Part shown: positions 1 to 9,596 of the stretch, piece after piece | Layout: the number at the start of each line of letters is the position of its first letter | How positions within the stretch are numbered: the stretch's first letter is position 1 | From: Entrophospora sp. SA101 | Taxonomy: Eukaryota; Glomeromycota; Glomeromycetes; Entrophosporales; Entrophosporaceae | DNA length: 20,826 nucleotides | NCBI GenBank assembly: GCA_958430865.1 | Contig: CAUDNR010002258.1 | Span: 2,992-23,817 of the forward strand | Direction of reading: 5' to 3' | Notes under the pieces: generated by a model | Told to the model about the DNA's origin: nothing | Seen by the model: only the letters and a program-made list of their open reading frames with translations | The model's database searches: none | Made by a program: the position numbers and the translations under genes

Positions 1-27
1 GTTACGTTACGTTACGGTAACAGTAAC
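1..27. repeat. GTTAC short tandem repeat at the window edge
   Basis: Three direct GTTAC copies are followed by GTAAC-type inverted copies, so the stretch could fold back on itself. It is cut by the window edge. It might be the terminal repeat of a transposon lying to the left or a simple satellite; the sequence does not decide. Confidence 0.5.
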
Positions 28-256
28 TTCTTTTACAACGAAACATTTCCCGTGCAACCAAACATTTCAAAATTGGGTAAAGTCGTTAGATTAGGGAAAC
101 ATACAAAAAAAGGGGAAATATTACACAAAATATAAAAAATCTACACAAAAATTGCAACATTTATTAAGACACCGTAACACGGCAACCTTTTCTTCTTTTA
201 TATATGTTAATAATTAGACATGTTTGTTGATCGATCAAATAATAATTCTAATAAAA

Positions 257-2417
257 ATGCCTAACCAACACCAACAAAAAGAAAAAGAAATCAAGATGAT
301 CATAATTATGAGATCATTCATGGGTAAGTGTTGTTTATCATTAAATGGTGGTGGTGGTTATCGCCACCACTTGTCACTCTAGTTTATTAAAAAGAATGGT
401 GGTTCTCGTCACTAGTTAACATATAATAAATTTCGGGCTTGCACTATAGATCAATGGAAGATGCCGGAAGTAAAATCTCAGCTAAGGATGCTAAACGAAA
501 TAAATCAAGTAACCAAAACATTGTTGTTGACGCTGGCCAATCAACCAGTGATGAGTTCGAAAATATTGATAAGCTTACTGAGAATATTGTAAATATTGAG
601 AAAAAATTACCTTATGTCGAGGTAAATAGTAATGATCACACATCACTAATCTGTATGTTACATATATTTCAGAATGATGATGATACGGATGATGATGTGG
701 AGTTTATTGTTTCTTCTTCTCTTTCGAATAAATCCAAAAAGATAAAGTATTAAGTTATCATTTGTATAGTTTTCAAAATAACTAGCAAATTCTTGAATAT
801 TCATTGATTTAATAGCAAAAGATGATCCTTTCATGGAAGCACGTTATTGAGAAAATTACAATTGATTGTAATTCGGATAATGATGTGAGTATTGAAAAAA
901 AAAATTCATCCCAGTTTCTACATTAATCATTGATCTTTTGCCTACAGTGGATCGTGAACGGATACAATATTTCTGAAGATTTTTGTAAGTTCCAAACACA
1001 AGCAGTGGAACTATTGAAGAGCAACCCATCCTTCTCGTATGCAATGGATGTTAACCAAATATTGTAAGTATCTTGTCAAACATGCATAGGCTTTTTTTTC
1101 AATATTTAATATTTGCATATAATTGCAGATGTCTCTCCTCAATAATGTATGTCAAAGAAGATAAACCAGAATATATCCAATGCTCTAATCAGACCTGGAA
1201 GGACGCATTACCTAGACAGCTAATACCCATGACCTTGCCAGTTGTTGTTCAGCTCATTATTGTGGAGTATAGCACGGTAATGACTTTCTTGGATATTGAG
1301 AACATTGTAATAAGCAATTAATGAAAGTAATAATTTATTCCTATTTGTGGTTTAGCTTCTAGACGATAAGCATTTGTTAATTAACAAATGGCACCAAAAC
1401 TGGGCGAAATGGGATCCTACAATGACAGATGAAGAGAAAAAAATATTGACTGCATACAACTTGTTATGAGAAACTTGTAAGTTTAAACTTAATGAAGAAT
1501 TTGCAGTTACCATTATTGTTATGCTTATGGCTATATATTCTGTAGTTTCTTGACCTTAACATCAAATGATATTGATCATAAAATGGATGAAGATACTTTC
1601 GCTCATAGGTATCTCCATTTGTTGTTGGAGGAAGTTTTTAACATAGATGATTATAAATTCGTTTGGTAAGTTTAATGTGTTTGAAATCTTCATAATGCAA
1701 CTATATATTTATTGTTTCTTTAAATTTATAACTCAAGGGCCAATGGAGAGTCTTTAAGCTCTAAAAACTGACGGAAATCTGATAATCACACACATGGAAG
1801 GAAACCTGATTTTCGACTTCTCTTCAGTAAAGATAATAAAAAACACGAAATCACCTATGGAGAAATAAAACCCCCATCTACACTTAATAATGTTGTGAAT
1901 AAAGCTTTGATAAAACTTGCCGAGTTAATGAAGGGATCCCTGGATGATATAGGCACAAACTAGGATTTGAAACATTTGGCATACTCATTGATGGTAAGTT
2001 CTCTCTATCATAATTTTACTAAACTTAATGATCAGTTTACCAAGCTAATTATATATAAATTCAATAGGCTCTAATATTAAATTATTTAGCATGGATCTCA
2101 ATTTTAATGGTGTATACCGTCTTAACCAAATCAGAAAAATGACCTTGCCAACTGAACATGCCAATATTTTAACTATTATCCCAGTTATTTCGAATTTTTA
2201 TAGCTTATTGGTAAGAGTATAATGATCTTTTGTGATTACACCCAAGTATAACTTCTGATTATTTCTTTCTTTCATTCAGAAAAGAGTTAACCATGCTATT
2301 GAGAAGTTAAATGCTCCATCTACACCAATGGATTGATCCTATCATAGATTATCAAATTCGTCACCTCAAAAAGTTATCTCAATATTGAAACTCCCACCTC
2401 CTGCAGCTTTGATTTAA
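257..2417 (+). pseudogene. Decayed multi-exon gene with a PD-(D/E)XK-like motif (expanded fungal family, function unknown)
   Basis: Exons inferred from frame and splice sites: possible first exon 257-323 (ATG, then a GTAAGT donor), 454-621, 673-about 753, 816-884, 948-1063, 1129-1276, 1356-1476, 1546-1665, 1738-1993, 2068-2210 and 2280-2417. Codon phases match across the introns at 885-947, 1064-1128, 1277-1355, 1666-1737, 1994-2067 and 2211-2279, which strongly supports real coding ancestry. Readable blocks include LPRQLIPMTLPVVVQ, KWHQNWAKWDPTMTDEEKK, GRKPDFRLLF, TYGEIKPP and FGILIDGSNIKLF. The PD ... GE-x-K spacing resembles a PD-(D/E)XK nuclease-like core; that is inference. Lesions: stop at 751-753; TGA at 1467-1469 where a single missing base would restore both frame and intron phase; TGA at 1769-1771; frame change near TAG 1961-1963; TGA at 2334-2336. 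Natural terminator TAA at 2415-2417. The two-exon N-terminal model is uncertain: exon 257-323 does not join 454 in phase. I recall similar proteins as a large family in Rhizophagus-type fungi, from memory only. Confidence 0.75.
622..672 (+). other. Spliceosomal intron (51 bp)
   Basis: GTAAAT donor, a CTAAT-like branch site near 655 and a TTTCAG acceptor. The length is a multiple of three with no stop, so a naive ORF reads through it. Removing it joins an acidic stretch (DDDTDDDVE) to the upstream exon in frame. Confidence 0.6.
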
Positions 2418-3599
2418 TTACCATATTCGTTACTCAATCACTTATTATTTGTATCAGTTAGCTTGCGCTGGCTTTCTTCTTAATAATTCATTTACAAAAA
2501 TAAAGATTTCGCTTTGACACTTTTAACTGTGCATCAATTTCTTAGCAAAGTGATCGGTGTTCAAAAATGGAACACGCACATAATTTTATTACTGTAATGG
2601 AAATTTTAAAAATTATATACTAAATATAGAAATATGAATGTGAAACTTCCCATGAATGGAACATAGGTTATCAGAGATATCTGACTAATTAATAATTTAT
2701 TATTTATAGATAAAAATATAAAAATAAAGAATGTTCTTTGTTCCTATTTAGTCATGCAGTCATGTAAGCTATAATAAATATAAAGAATTGGTTTTTTCGT
2801 ATTTTATTGTTATAAACTTAATATTATTGAAACTCTCAATCTTTGTTTTTGCCTCGGAAATACTCTTTCATATGGTTCACTTGAAAAAAGTATTATATAG
2901 AGCAATTTTAATCATTCCAATTATTTGGAAACATGTCTGAATATTCTTCTATCAAAATTGGCAGATGGTTCCAATGCTCCCTTTATCAAAATTATTTTTA
3001 ATTATTGTTTATAAATCATCCATTCTTCTTGATTAGTAATGTGCCGTGCATAGTGTGTTATGGAAAGGTTTTGGCTATGTTTTTTACAGACATTTATTTA
3101 TTTCTAAAAAAAATTATATATGCTGCTTTCTTATTGTTATGTGCGAATTTATAATATTCCTTCCCTATGATATATAATAGCATGCATAATATTCTCGAAA
3201 AAAATCAGGGTTGTTATCATTTTTGATTAAAATTTATCATCTGATTCCTTTTCTATTCCAAAATGTTCTAGCAAAATATTCTTTCATTATTAGCGAGTCC
3301 CACCCATTCATAATTGATAGTGGAAATTTATTTCTAATTAAAGAATAACCTTTCCACTTTGTCCTTTATAATGAATTTGCAAAAAGTAATCCTAAATCTT
3401 CGTTTTTGCTCCACATTACTAAATTACAAAGATTACAGCATAATTTTTTTTTCGCGACGCGTTATTAAATCCTTATTCATAATATAATTACTAATTTTCT
3501 AATTTTTAAAATTTTATTTTGCAAACTTTTTTTGAGAAATGTTGAAACACGTGTAAGTAAATTAAAAGGAACAGAATAATATCTGCATACACGTAATGA
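2418..3599. other. Gene-free AT-rich stretch
   Basis: No ORF of note, no convincing exon series and no terminal repeats were seen on either strand. It contains only A/T-rich low-complexity sequence downstream of the decayed gene. Confidence 0.5.
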
Positions 3600-3932
3600 T
3601 GTATAACGCAACTTTTGACTTTAGTCATTGACATGACTAAATTGTTAAATGACCCGTTGAAGAACGAATGTGAAGTTCGACGTATTTGTGATTATTGTTT
3701 AACAAAAATTGAATTGAATACAAAATTTATTTTCAAAAATTTATCTTGAAACAAAGTACATATGTTTACTAAATTACAAATAAATAATCCATGTAATATT
3801 AACTAATATCAACAGGAAAGTTTAATTGACAAATATTTAGAAAGTTAAGTGAATAATTTAAAAAAATCAACCAAAAGAAAAAAAATAAATCAAAATATTT
3901 ACATCTCATTAGAATATTATCTCAGACTGATT
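3600..3932 (-). repeat. Conserved 3' flank of poly-Q gene A
   Basis: The block around 3640-3720 (GTTGAAGAACGAATG..., ATTTGTGATTATTGTT...) is clearly repeated at 13160-13250 next to copy C and more weakly at 9790-9850 next to gene B. It lies at the same place downstream of all three poly-Q genes, so the duplication included non-coding sequence beyond the stop codon. Confidence 0.7.
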
Positions 3933-5468
3933 TTAATCCAAACTATCTAAACCTTCATTTTCCAATGCATTGTTTTCACTTTTCAAAACTTCATTTTCCA
4001 ATGCATTGTTTTCACTTTTCAAAACTTCATTTTCCAATGCATTGTTTTCACTTTTCAATTTATTGAATTCATTTTCCAATTCCTTGAGTTCACTTTTCAA
4101 TTTATAGTTTTCACTTTCCAATTTATCGTTTTCACTTTTCAACTTATTAATCATTTTATCATTTTCACTGGTTTGACTTTTCAATTCATTGGTCATTTTT
4201 TTGTTTTTATTTTTCAATTCATTGATTGTTTGATTATTTTTATTTTCCAATTTTTTTTTTTCATTTTTCATTTTATTAATGGTACTTTCCAATGCATTGT
4301 TTTTACTTTCCAGTTCTTGGATTTTATTTGATTGACTCTCAAAATTTATAAATTCTTTATTTTTACTTATTAATTCATTGTATTTACTAGTCAAGTCATC
4401 ATATGTAATTTTTAATTCATGGATTATCTTGTTGGATTTGTTTTCTGATTCATTGTTTTTATTCTCCAATTTTTTGATTTCACTTTTCAATTCCTCCCGA
4501 TCTTTTAAAATATTAGTATAATCATCATTACTGATTATAGAAAGCTTTCCAAAATCAAAACAGTTTGTTGGTATTGTAATTTGTCCTTGTACAAATTGTT
4601 GTAATAATTGTAGTTGTATGAATTTTTGCTGATTTTGCAAGAGTTGTTGCTGTTGTTGTGTGAATTGTTGCTGTTTTTGTAGGAGTTGGTGGCGTTGTTT
4701 TAAGAGTTCCGAGAGATGTTGCTGGTGTTGTGTGGGTTTTTGTTTATATTCTAAAAGAAGTTGCTGCTGTTGCTGTTGTGCGAATTGTTGCAGTAGTAGT
4801 AAGAGTTCTTGCTGTTGTTGTAAGTGCCCTTCCTGTTGTTGTAAGAATTTTTGTTGTTGCAAGAATTCTTGCTGTTCTTGTAAAATTTGTTGCTGTTGTT
4901 GCTGTTGTGAGAGTTGTTGTTGTTGTTGTGTTAATTGTTGCTGCTTTTGTAATAGTTTTTGCTGTTGTTGTAAAAACTTTTGCTGTTTTTGTGGAGGTTG
5001 TTGCAATTGTTGTTGTAAAAGTTGATGCTGTTGTTCTAAAACTTCTAAAAGTTGTTTTTGTAAAGGTTGTTGCTGATGTTGTAAAACTTGTTCTTGTTGT
5101 TGCCGTTGTTGTAGCATTTGTTGCTGTTGTTGTTGTAATTGTTGTTGTTGTTGTTGTAAGAGCTGTTGCAATTGTTGTGTGAGTTGTAGCTGTTTTTCCA
5201 AGAATTGTTTTTGTTGTGTGGGTTTTCGTTTTTGTTGTTCCAAGAGTTGTTGCTGTTGTCCTAAGAATTGTAGCTGTTGTTCTAAAAGTTGCTGCTGATG
5301 TTGTGAGAATAATTGTTGTTGTTTTTTAAAGATTTGTTGCTGCTGTTCTAAAAATTCTTGCTGATGCTGTGTGAATTGATTTGTACCATAAGCATTCAGA
5401 TTGTCTTTATCAGTGTCACCACCATCATAATCACTAAGGCCTTCTAAAGAGACAATTGAATCCACCAT
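3933..5468 (-). CDS. Poly-glutamine / coiled-coil protein A (511 aa, function unknown)
   Basis: Intact single-exon ORF. I take the ATG at 5466-5468 as start because the in-frame codon upstream is TTG and the homologous ATG is kept in copy B. Three parts: an acidic N-terminus of about 35 residues (DSIVSLEGLSDYDGGD); a Q/L-rich region to about residue 300 with irregular (Q)n-L/F blocks encoded by mixed CAA and CAG; a conserved hinge around residues 295-320 (LLQQFVQGQITIP, FDFGKLSII); then about 190 residues of N/K/E/S-rich coiled coil with many KSEN and ELE steps. The C-terminus ends in three near-identical 12-residue repeats. No signal peptide, membrane span or catalytic motif is seen. It is paralogous to the genes at 10005-11738 and 13417-14612. 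Q-rich plus coiled-coil layout suggests self-association or scaffolding, an inference only. Being uninterrupted for 511 codons while its neighbours are decayed argues that it is, or recently was, a functional gene. Confidence 0.75.
   Translation of the reverse strand: MVDSIVSLEGLSDYDGGDTDKDNLNAYGTNQFTQHQQEFLEQQQQIFKKQQQLFSQHQQQLLEQQLQFLGQQQQLLEQQKRKPTQQKQFLEKQLQLTQQLQQLLQQQQQQLQQQQQQMLQQRQQQEQVLQHQQQPLQKQLLEVLEQQHQLLQQQLQQPPQKQQKFLQQQQKLLQKQQQLTQQQQQLSQQQQQQQILQEQQEFLQQQKFLQQQEGHLQQQQELLLLLQQFAQQQQQQLLLEYKQKPTQHQQHLSELLKQRHQLLQKQQQFTQQQQQLLQNQQKFIQLQLLQQFVQGQITIPTNCFDFGKLSIISNDDYTNILKDREELKSEIKKLENKNNESENKSNKIIHELKITYDDLTSKYNELISKNKEFINFESQSNKIQELESKNNALESTINKMKNEKKKLENKNNQTINELKNKNKKMTNELKSQTSENDKMINKLKSENDKLESENYKLKSELKELENEFNKLKSENNALENEVLKSENNALENEVLKSENNALENEGLDSLD
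3954..4061 (-). repeat. 36-bp coding minisatellite, three copies
   Basis: Units start at 3954, 3990 and 4026. The first two are identical and the third differs only in its last few bases. Each encodes the 12-residue coiled-coil unit LKSENNALENEV at the C-terminus of poly-Q gene A. Gene B lacks this repeat, so the expansion is copy-specific and, given the identity, recent. Confidence 0.9.
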
Positions 5469-5474
5469 TTCCAA

Positions 5475-5491
5475 TTTTTTTTAAAAAAAAA
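5475..5491 (-). promoter_or_regulatory. T-tract/A-tract just upstream of the poly-Q gene A start
   Basis: A run of T followed directly by a run of A lies a few bases upstream of the ATG. The same arrangement occurs before genes B (about 11742-11770) and C (about 14614-14641), each followed on the + strand by a GGAAA..GTGAAAC block. It may be a nucleosome-excluding poly(dA:dT) promoter element or leader sequence; conservation could also reflect recent duplication. Confidence 0.35.
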
Positions 5492-6285
5492 GGAAAATTC
5501 TGTGAAACCAAATTTAAATTTAGAATTATTATATGGTGCAGATCATATATAATCATTAATTGCTTATAATGACAATTGGTCAACTTCAAAATACTAAAAC
5601 AAAAAAAATTATCTCATTTTATAAAAATTTAACTGATAAGTTTTATTGTTTATGACAGGCTTCAAAACTTATCAGCTGGTTTTCTCTTAAACTGAAAATT
5701 GGCTGAGGCTTAGCAATTGAAAATTCCGAATTTTGTTATACACTTAAGAAATTGAGACTAAATAATTTCGTGAAACAACTTTTTTCATAAAATATTTTCT
5801 ACATATTATTAAAAAAAAGGAAATAAATAAATCAAATAAATCAAATGTATAAAAAAGTTTAAGTGGTATATCGTGTAACAATTAGAGATTCTTGTCTTGT
5901 ATATGAAATATAGTGGCTAATTTACAATGGCGGACATTTGATTTTGTCACATGTGACAAAATCGATTGGCGATTTTTATATTGTGCGACCGTTCGAATTC
6001 AATTATTCAAAATAGAAAAAACCTGGTCATAATAACATGATCAAACATAATTGCAAAACCCAAAAAATATTTTGCAATAATATACCTTTTGTTGAAAACT
6101 TTATTTTGGTTAAAAATAATCCTATCAATCCTGCAAACTACAAGATCTCATTATGAACCATAGATTTCAAATTTTATACATAAATTTATCAAGGTGTGTG
6201 CAAAATTTTTTATTTTTTTATTTTGAAATATACAATTACAAAACATATAATATTTTTAATTATTGATTCAAATGCCTTTGTTTAT
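5492..6285. other. Intergenic AT-rich stretch
   Basis: No gene seen. The only notable structure is the 24-bp perfect palindrome at 5940-5963, listed separately. The Bet5-like relics found upstream of genes B and C are not visible here upstream of gene A. Confidence 0.5.
5940..5963. repeat. 24-bp perfect palindrome
   Basis: The 12 bases GATTTTGTCACA are followed at once by their exact reverse complement, with no spacer. It sits in otherwise AT-rich intergenic DNA within a slightly GC-richer patch (5928-6000). It could be the centre of a small inverted-repeat element or a dimeric binding site. Confidence 0.85.
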
Positions 6286-6475
6286 TATAGAGAGTATTTA
6301 CTAAGATGTTCATTATAAAGAAAATTTAATTATAAAAAAATGAAAGGGAGATTTTGTTATAGAGAGAGAAGTTAATTACAAAAAAATATCCAGGGACAAA
6401 AGGGGAGTTCATTATTATTATAGAGATTTCATTTAGTGTTCATTATAGAAAGAGTGAACTGCAGACACTATGTGA
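6286..6475. mobile_element. Possible end of a DNA transposon with TTCATTATAGA-type subrepeats
   Basis: Variants of GTTCATTATAGAGAG recur near 6286, 6308, 6407 and 6438. Arrays of this kind, read as CTCTATAATGAAC on the other strand, resemble terminal regions of pogo/Tigger-type elements. No transposase is visible nearby and no clear second end was found, so this is tentative. Confidence 0.3.
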
Positions 6476-6668
6476 TTTGTTGATTACATGAAAGGTAGTT
6501 AGTTGTTTAAATTTATGCAAAAATATATATATTATAACGTCGCTCAATTATTATTATATACCATATTAATGTTAAGTTAGTTACAACATCAGAAATAATT
6601 TTTTTTGAATGTGTATGTATATAATAAAAAATAATAATTTTTAAAAAAGACAAAAACGTTTTTTGTTA

Positions 6669-7526
6669 TCATTCATTATCTTCGTCATTGTCTGCCACTG
6701 GTGTGCTGCATTCACCATCATCGATGTTCTGAACTGCCAAATTAGCTAATTTTGGTATTTTTACCTTTGTTCTAATCGATGCAGCAGGAGCTTTTCCCTT
6801 TTTTTTTCTTTTGGGATTTTCAATTGAGGGCATAATCTCTCGTGTGGCTTCTACAGTGTTTAAGGTGGTTACGGTTCTGCTACTGCTGCTGTTGAAGAGG
6901 TTGATGAATGAAAGGTAGGTGACCTGGATTTTGTTGACCTTTTCTAGATTACCTGACAAGATAAATGAGCTTCCACTTTGTGCACATTCGGAAGTCTCGA
7001 GTAAGTAATTGTTGGAGATCCATTTATTTTGATTTTGATGTTGAACTCATCCCTTCCGTGTTGGTTCATTGTTATTGCAGTCATTGTTACAACAATTTCT
7101 GATGGCTCTAATTCATTATTCTCAAGTTCCATGATTTTTAAATTCGTCGTCATCACCTGGAAGAGTGATATGTTAGTTAAAAAAAAACGCGCACAAATTA
7201 AAATGAAATTTCCATTGATTATAAAAAAAATTTTTTCTTTCAATTTTCTAAAACAATACACACCTTCAAGAACTTCACATTTAAATTGTCCACATCTGTG
7301 TCATCAAACATAAATTTCCCTCCCACTCGAACGAATTGGTTTGGTTTTATCCTCTGTAAATTTGTCTTTACATCAGGGTCTCTTGGGTAAAAGCAACCAT
7401 ATGGACAGCAAGTTCTTCTCCAGTTGAAGATTTGGTAACTCCAACAGAATTCATGACAAAATTGTTAATTGTAGGAATTTCTCTTGTTTCTGTAACGTAA
7501 ACAATCAAGTTGACTAAACATGGCAT
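6669..7526 (-). pseudogene. Frame-broken two-exon gene, unknown family (possible OB-fold-like protein)
   Basis: Exon 1 starts at ATG 7524-7526 (MPCLVNLIVYVTETREIP) and ends at 7264. The intron at 7157-7263 has a GTGTGT donor and a TTCCAG acceptor. Exon 2 runs from 7156 (VMTTNLKIMELENNELEP) to TAA 6669-6671. There is a frame change in exon 1: the first frame stops at 7368-7370, while the frame that splices in phase reads YGCFYPRDPDVKTNLQRI and FVRVGGKFMFDDTD. There is a second one near 6965-6985, between TITYSRLPNVHK and SSFILSGNLEKVNKIQVTY. The C-terminal tail has a basic KRKKKGK patch and an acidic end. The VRVGGKF and FILSGNLE segments recall OB-fold strands, but that is weak inference. It looks like a once-coding gene with at least two indels; a missed micro-intron cannot be excluded. 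Confidence 0.55.
7157..7263 (-). other. Spliceosomal intron
   Basis: GTGTGT donor and CTCTTCCAG acceptor preceded by a T-rich tract and a CTAAC branch-like motif, which makes a good fungal intron. It joins KFLK to VMTTNLKI in phase 0. Confidence 0.55.
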
Positions 7527-7529
7527 TTT

Positions 7530-8257
7530 GACAAATAAATACGTAAGATTTTTTTTTTTGTGATAATATTTTAAAAAAAAAACACGAATTGTTGTTGGAT
7601 AAATGATAAAGATGTATACGGATTTATTGTGGATTGGTGTTTTTAATAAACATAAAAAAAAACAAAAAGTTAAGATGGCAGACTTATTTATTTATTTCTT
7701 GCGACAAAACAATTAAATTAATCTTTATTTTTTTTATTTTTCACGAATTTCAATTGTTGACGGTAACAAAGGTATTTTTTTTTTTGAATTCAGGATTTTT
7801 TAAGATGATTGGTTCTGTGTAAATAGGAGATAAGAGGCTTTCTCAAATCTTAGATTGATTGGTTTTTTTTCTTCCCCATTACACATTATTTAGCATAATA
7901 GAAATTTCATTTTATCTAAAAAAAAGAAGATTGGAAGTTCTTTCTTGATATTTGCAAAATGTAAAGACATTGTTCTCATAACAATAGTGCTAATTGAAAT
8001 TTCCAAGGAGGCTTTGACTGTTTTTAAAAAAAATTTCTTCAGATATTTTCTAAACATTAACAGTCACACGACGTAAACCGGTTTTCGTGAATATGTGACA
8101 CGATCAAATTGCAATTTGCATATTTGCATGGTTTATAAAACGGACTGTAGAAGATTTCCGAACGAACAATTTTTAATTCAAAAGAGCCTACAATTATTAA
8201 TAAAGGTATGGAAAAAAATTCTACGGTAAATGTCCAACAAGTTTTGAAAAAAACTGC
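7530..8257. other. Gene-free stretch
   Basis: A/T-rich with several poly-T runs. The short ORFs here have low-complexity translations and no homologue-like motif. This is also where homology to the Bet5/poly-Q unit ends on the left, so a rearrangement breakpoint lies near 8268. Confidence 0.5.
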
Positions 8258-8259
8258 TA

Positions 8260-8275
8260 CTCTCTCTCTCTCTCT
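8260..8275. repeat. (CT)n microsatellite
   Basis: An uninterrupted CT dinucleotide run of eight units lies immediately left of the first Bet5-like exon fragment, at the edge of the duplicated array. It could mark the recombination junction. Confidence 0.85.
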
Positions 8276-8345
8276 ACTTATTGTTGTTTCTCAACTCGTC
8301 TTCCATAAGTCTCTTAACAAAATTTCTTAATGAATAATAACACCA
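8268..8345 (-). pseudogene. Bet5/TRAPPC1-like exon fragment (unit B)
   Basis: On the minus strand this matches the exon at 14996-15060 that encodes YGVIYSLRNFVKKLTG, with indels that break the frame. It also matches 12228-12290. The similarity continues upstream of the exon to about 8470, matching 12291-12420. Nothing further of Bet5 lies to the left, so the copy is truncated at about 8268. Confidence 0.55.
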
Positions 8346-8479
8346 AGCACACTTATTCAAAAATTTCTACAATCTATGAAATCCCGCCATGAAGGAAATG
8401 ACATGTTTAACGATTTGGTTTGATAAATTACAACTTCATACCTGCTATAATTTACCTGGTGAATGTTGCTTAGATTTTC

Positions 8480-8950
8480 AAAAAAAATCCGTCCAATTGA
8501 AATATTTAACATACACCTGAAATTTTTACAATAAAGTCAATATTTTGTTGGCTACCCATTGCTTTCAATAACAGCTTGACATACTCCCTATTAATTTCAT
8601 TAGGATATCATTTGTAATTCTTCTCGTTAAAATTTCTCATATTATTTGGACGTTTCCTAATTCTTTCTTATCATAAATGTGATATTTTTGAATTTGTAAC
8701 ACTATTTTTTATAAAGACCGATTATTTCACCACATTGGATCTGGACATTTTAATATTGAAAAAATTATTAAAATGGTTTTTTTTAAAAAAAACTTCAAAA
8801 CAACTTGGATGTTTATTTAAGGCGTGCATTCTCACATGTAATGTTATTTAAGTACGCTTAATTAATTTTTTTTTGTCAGAAATATCTTTGAGAAAAATTT
8901 TCGGACAAATTTTTTATTTCATCATAAAAAAAGTAGAACTGTTTCGAAAC
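8480..8950 (-). mobile_element. Tc1/mariner transposase relic (unit B copy)
   Basis: It matches the relic at 12490-13040 over most of its length. The minus strand retains scraps of the transposase C-terminus (HLW, then RPNNMRN and a degenerate tail near 8540-8690). Inner arms around 8470-8495 and 8900-8945 are partly inverted relative to each other. It has many indels and no open frame. Confidence 0.55.
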
Positions 8951-9241
8951 TCTAAAAATCCCCAAACCAAAAAAAAGATCCCTAATCATTATTTTTATAA
9001 AAAAAACAACTAACATTCTATTAATAAAAATAATAATTTTTTACATATTTGGCGGAGGTGAAATTTCAGGGAATTGCATCAAAATAAAATATTGATCTAT
9101 ATAATAATTGCATGTTATTTTAATAATATATCATCTTTATCCCAAAAATTAGCAAGTGATTGTGTATTTACTTTATATGCTGCATTTCCTAAAGATTCAC
9201 TTGCACCATCTCTTTCTGCGGCAATATATATGTATTTTTTT

Positions 9242-9411
9242 TTATCTCTTTAATATATGTGCCAAGTAGGCTTGCAGTTTATTAACAACTTCCATTCACA
9301 ATTACATGCTTTGCATTTGTCCCGGATAACATTCAAATGTTGCCAATTGCATTTTTTGGTCGCTCACATATTTTTTTTGAATTTGATATCTACATCAGTA
9401 TTGTTTGACAT
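9242..9411 (-). pseudogene. BED-type zinc finger remnant (N-terminus of a hAT-like or BED protein)
   Basis: The minus strand starts at ATG 9409-9411 with MSNNTDVDIKFKKNM and a stop. It continues in another frame as ERPKNAI, then in a third as NWQHLNVIRDKCKACNCEW with a later W-H. The order RPKxxI / W-x-H / C-x2-C / W / H is that of BED zinc fingers that begin hAT-type transposases and host-derived BED proteins. Two frame changes and a TAA at 9242-9244 make it a relic. No dimerisation domain was recognised. It is absent from the equivalent position in the next unit, so it inserted after duplication or was lost there. Confidence 0.4.
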
Positions 9412-9596
9412 TATTGTGATTAAAAAAAATTTATATATATTTTTAAGAAAGAGAAAAAATTATATTAAAGCAAATAAGAAATTATATTTATATTGATTTA
9501 ATTGTCAGGACAATAATATCAAAATAAAAGGAACTTTTGATAAAAACATAGGTCACTTGAAGAGAAAACGAATTATGTCATATTATTATAAATCAG

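Noticed and set aside
4660..5182. Long Cys-rich and Val/Ala-rich ORFs on the plus strand
   Set aside because: They are antisense shadows of the CAA/CAG glutamine repeats of gene A (TTG/CTG read as Leu, Cys or Val).
7634..7822. Plus-strand F/K-rich ORF
   Set aside because: Low-complexity poly-T/poly-A translation, no ATG-supported coding signal or splice context.
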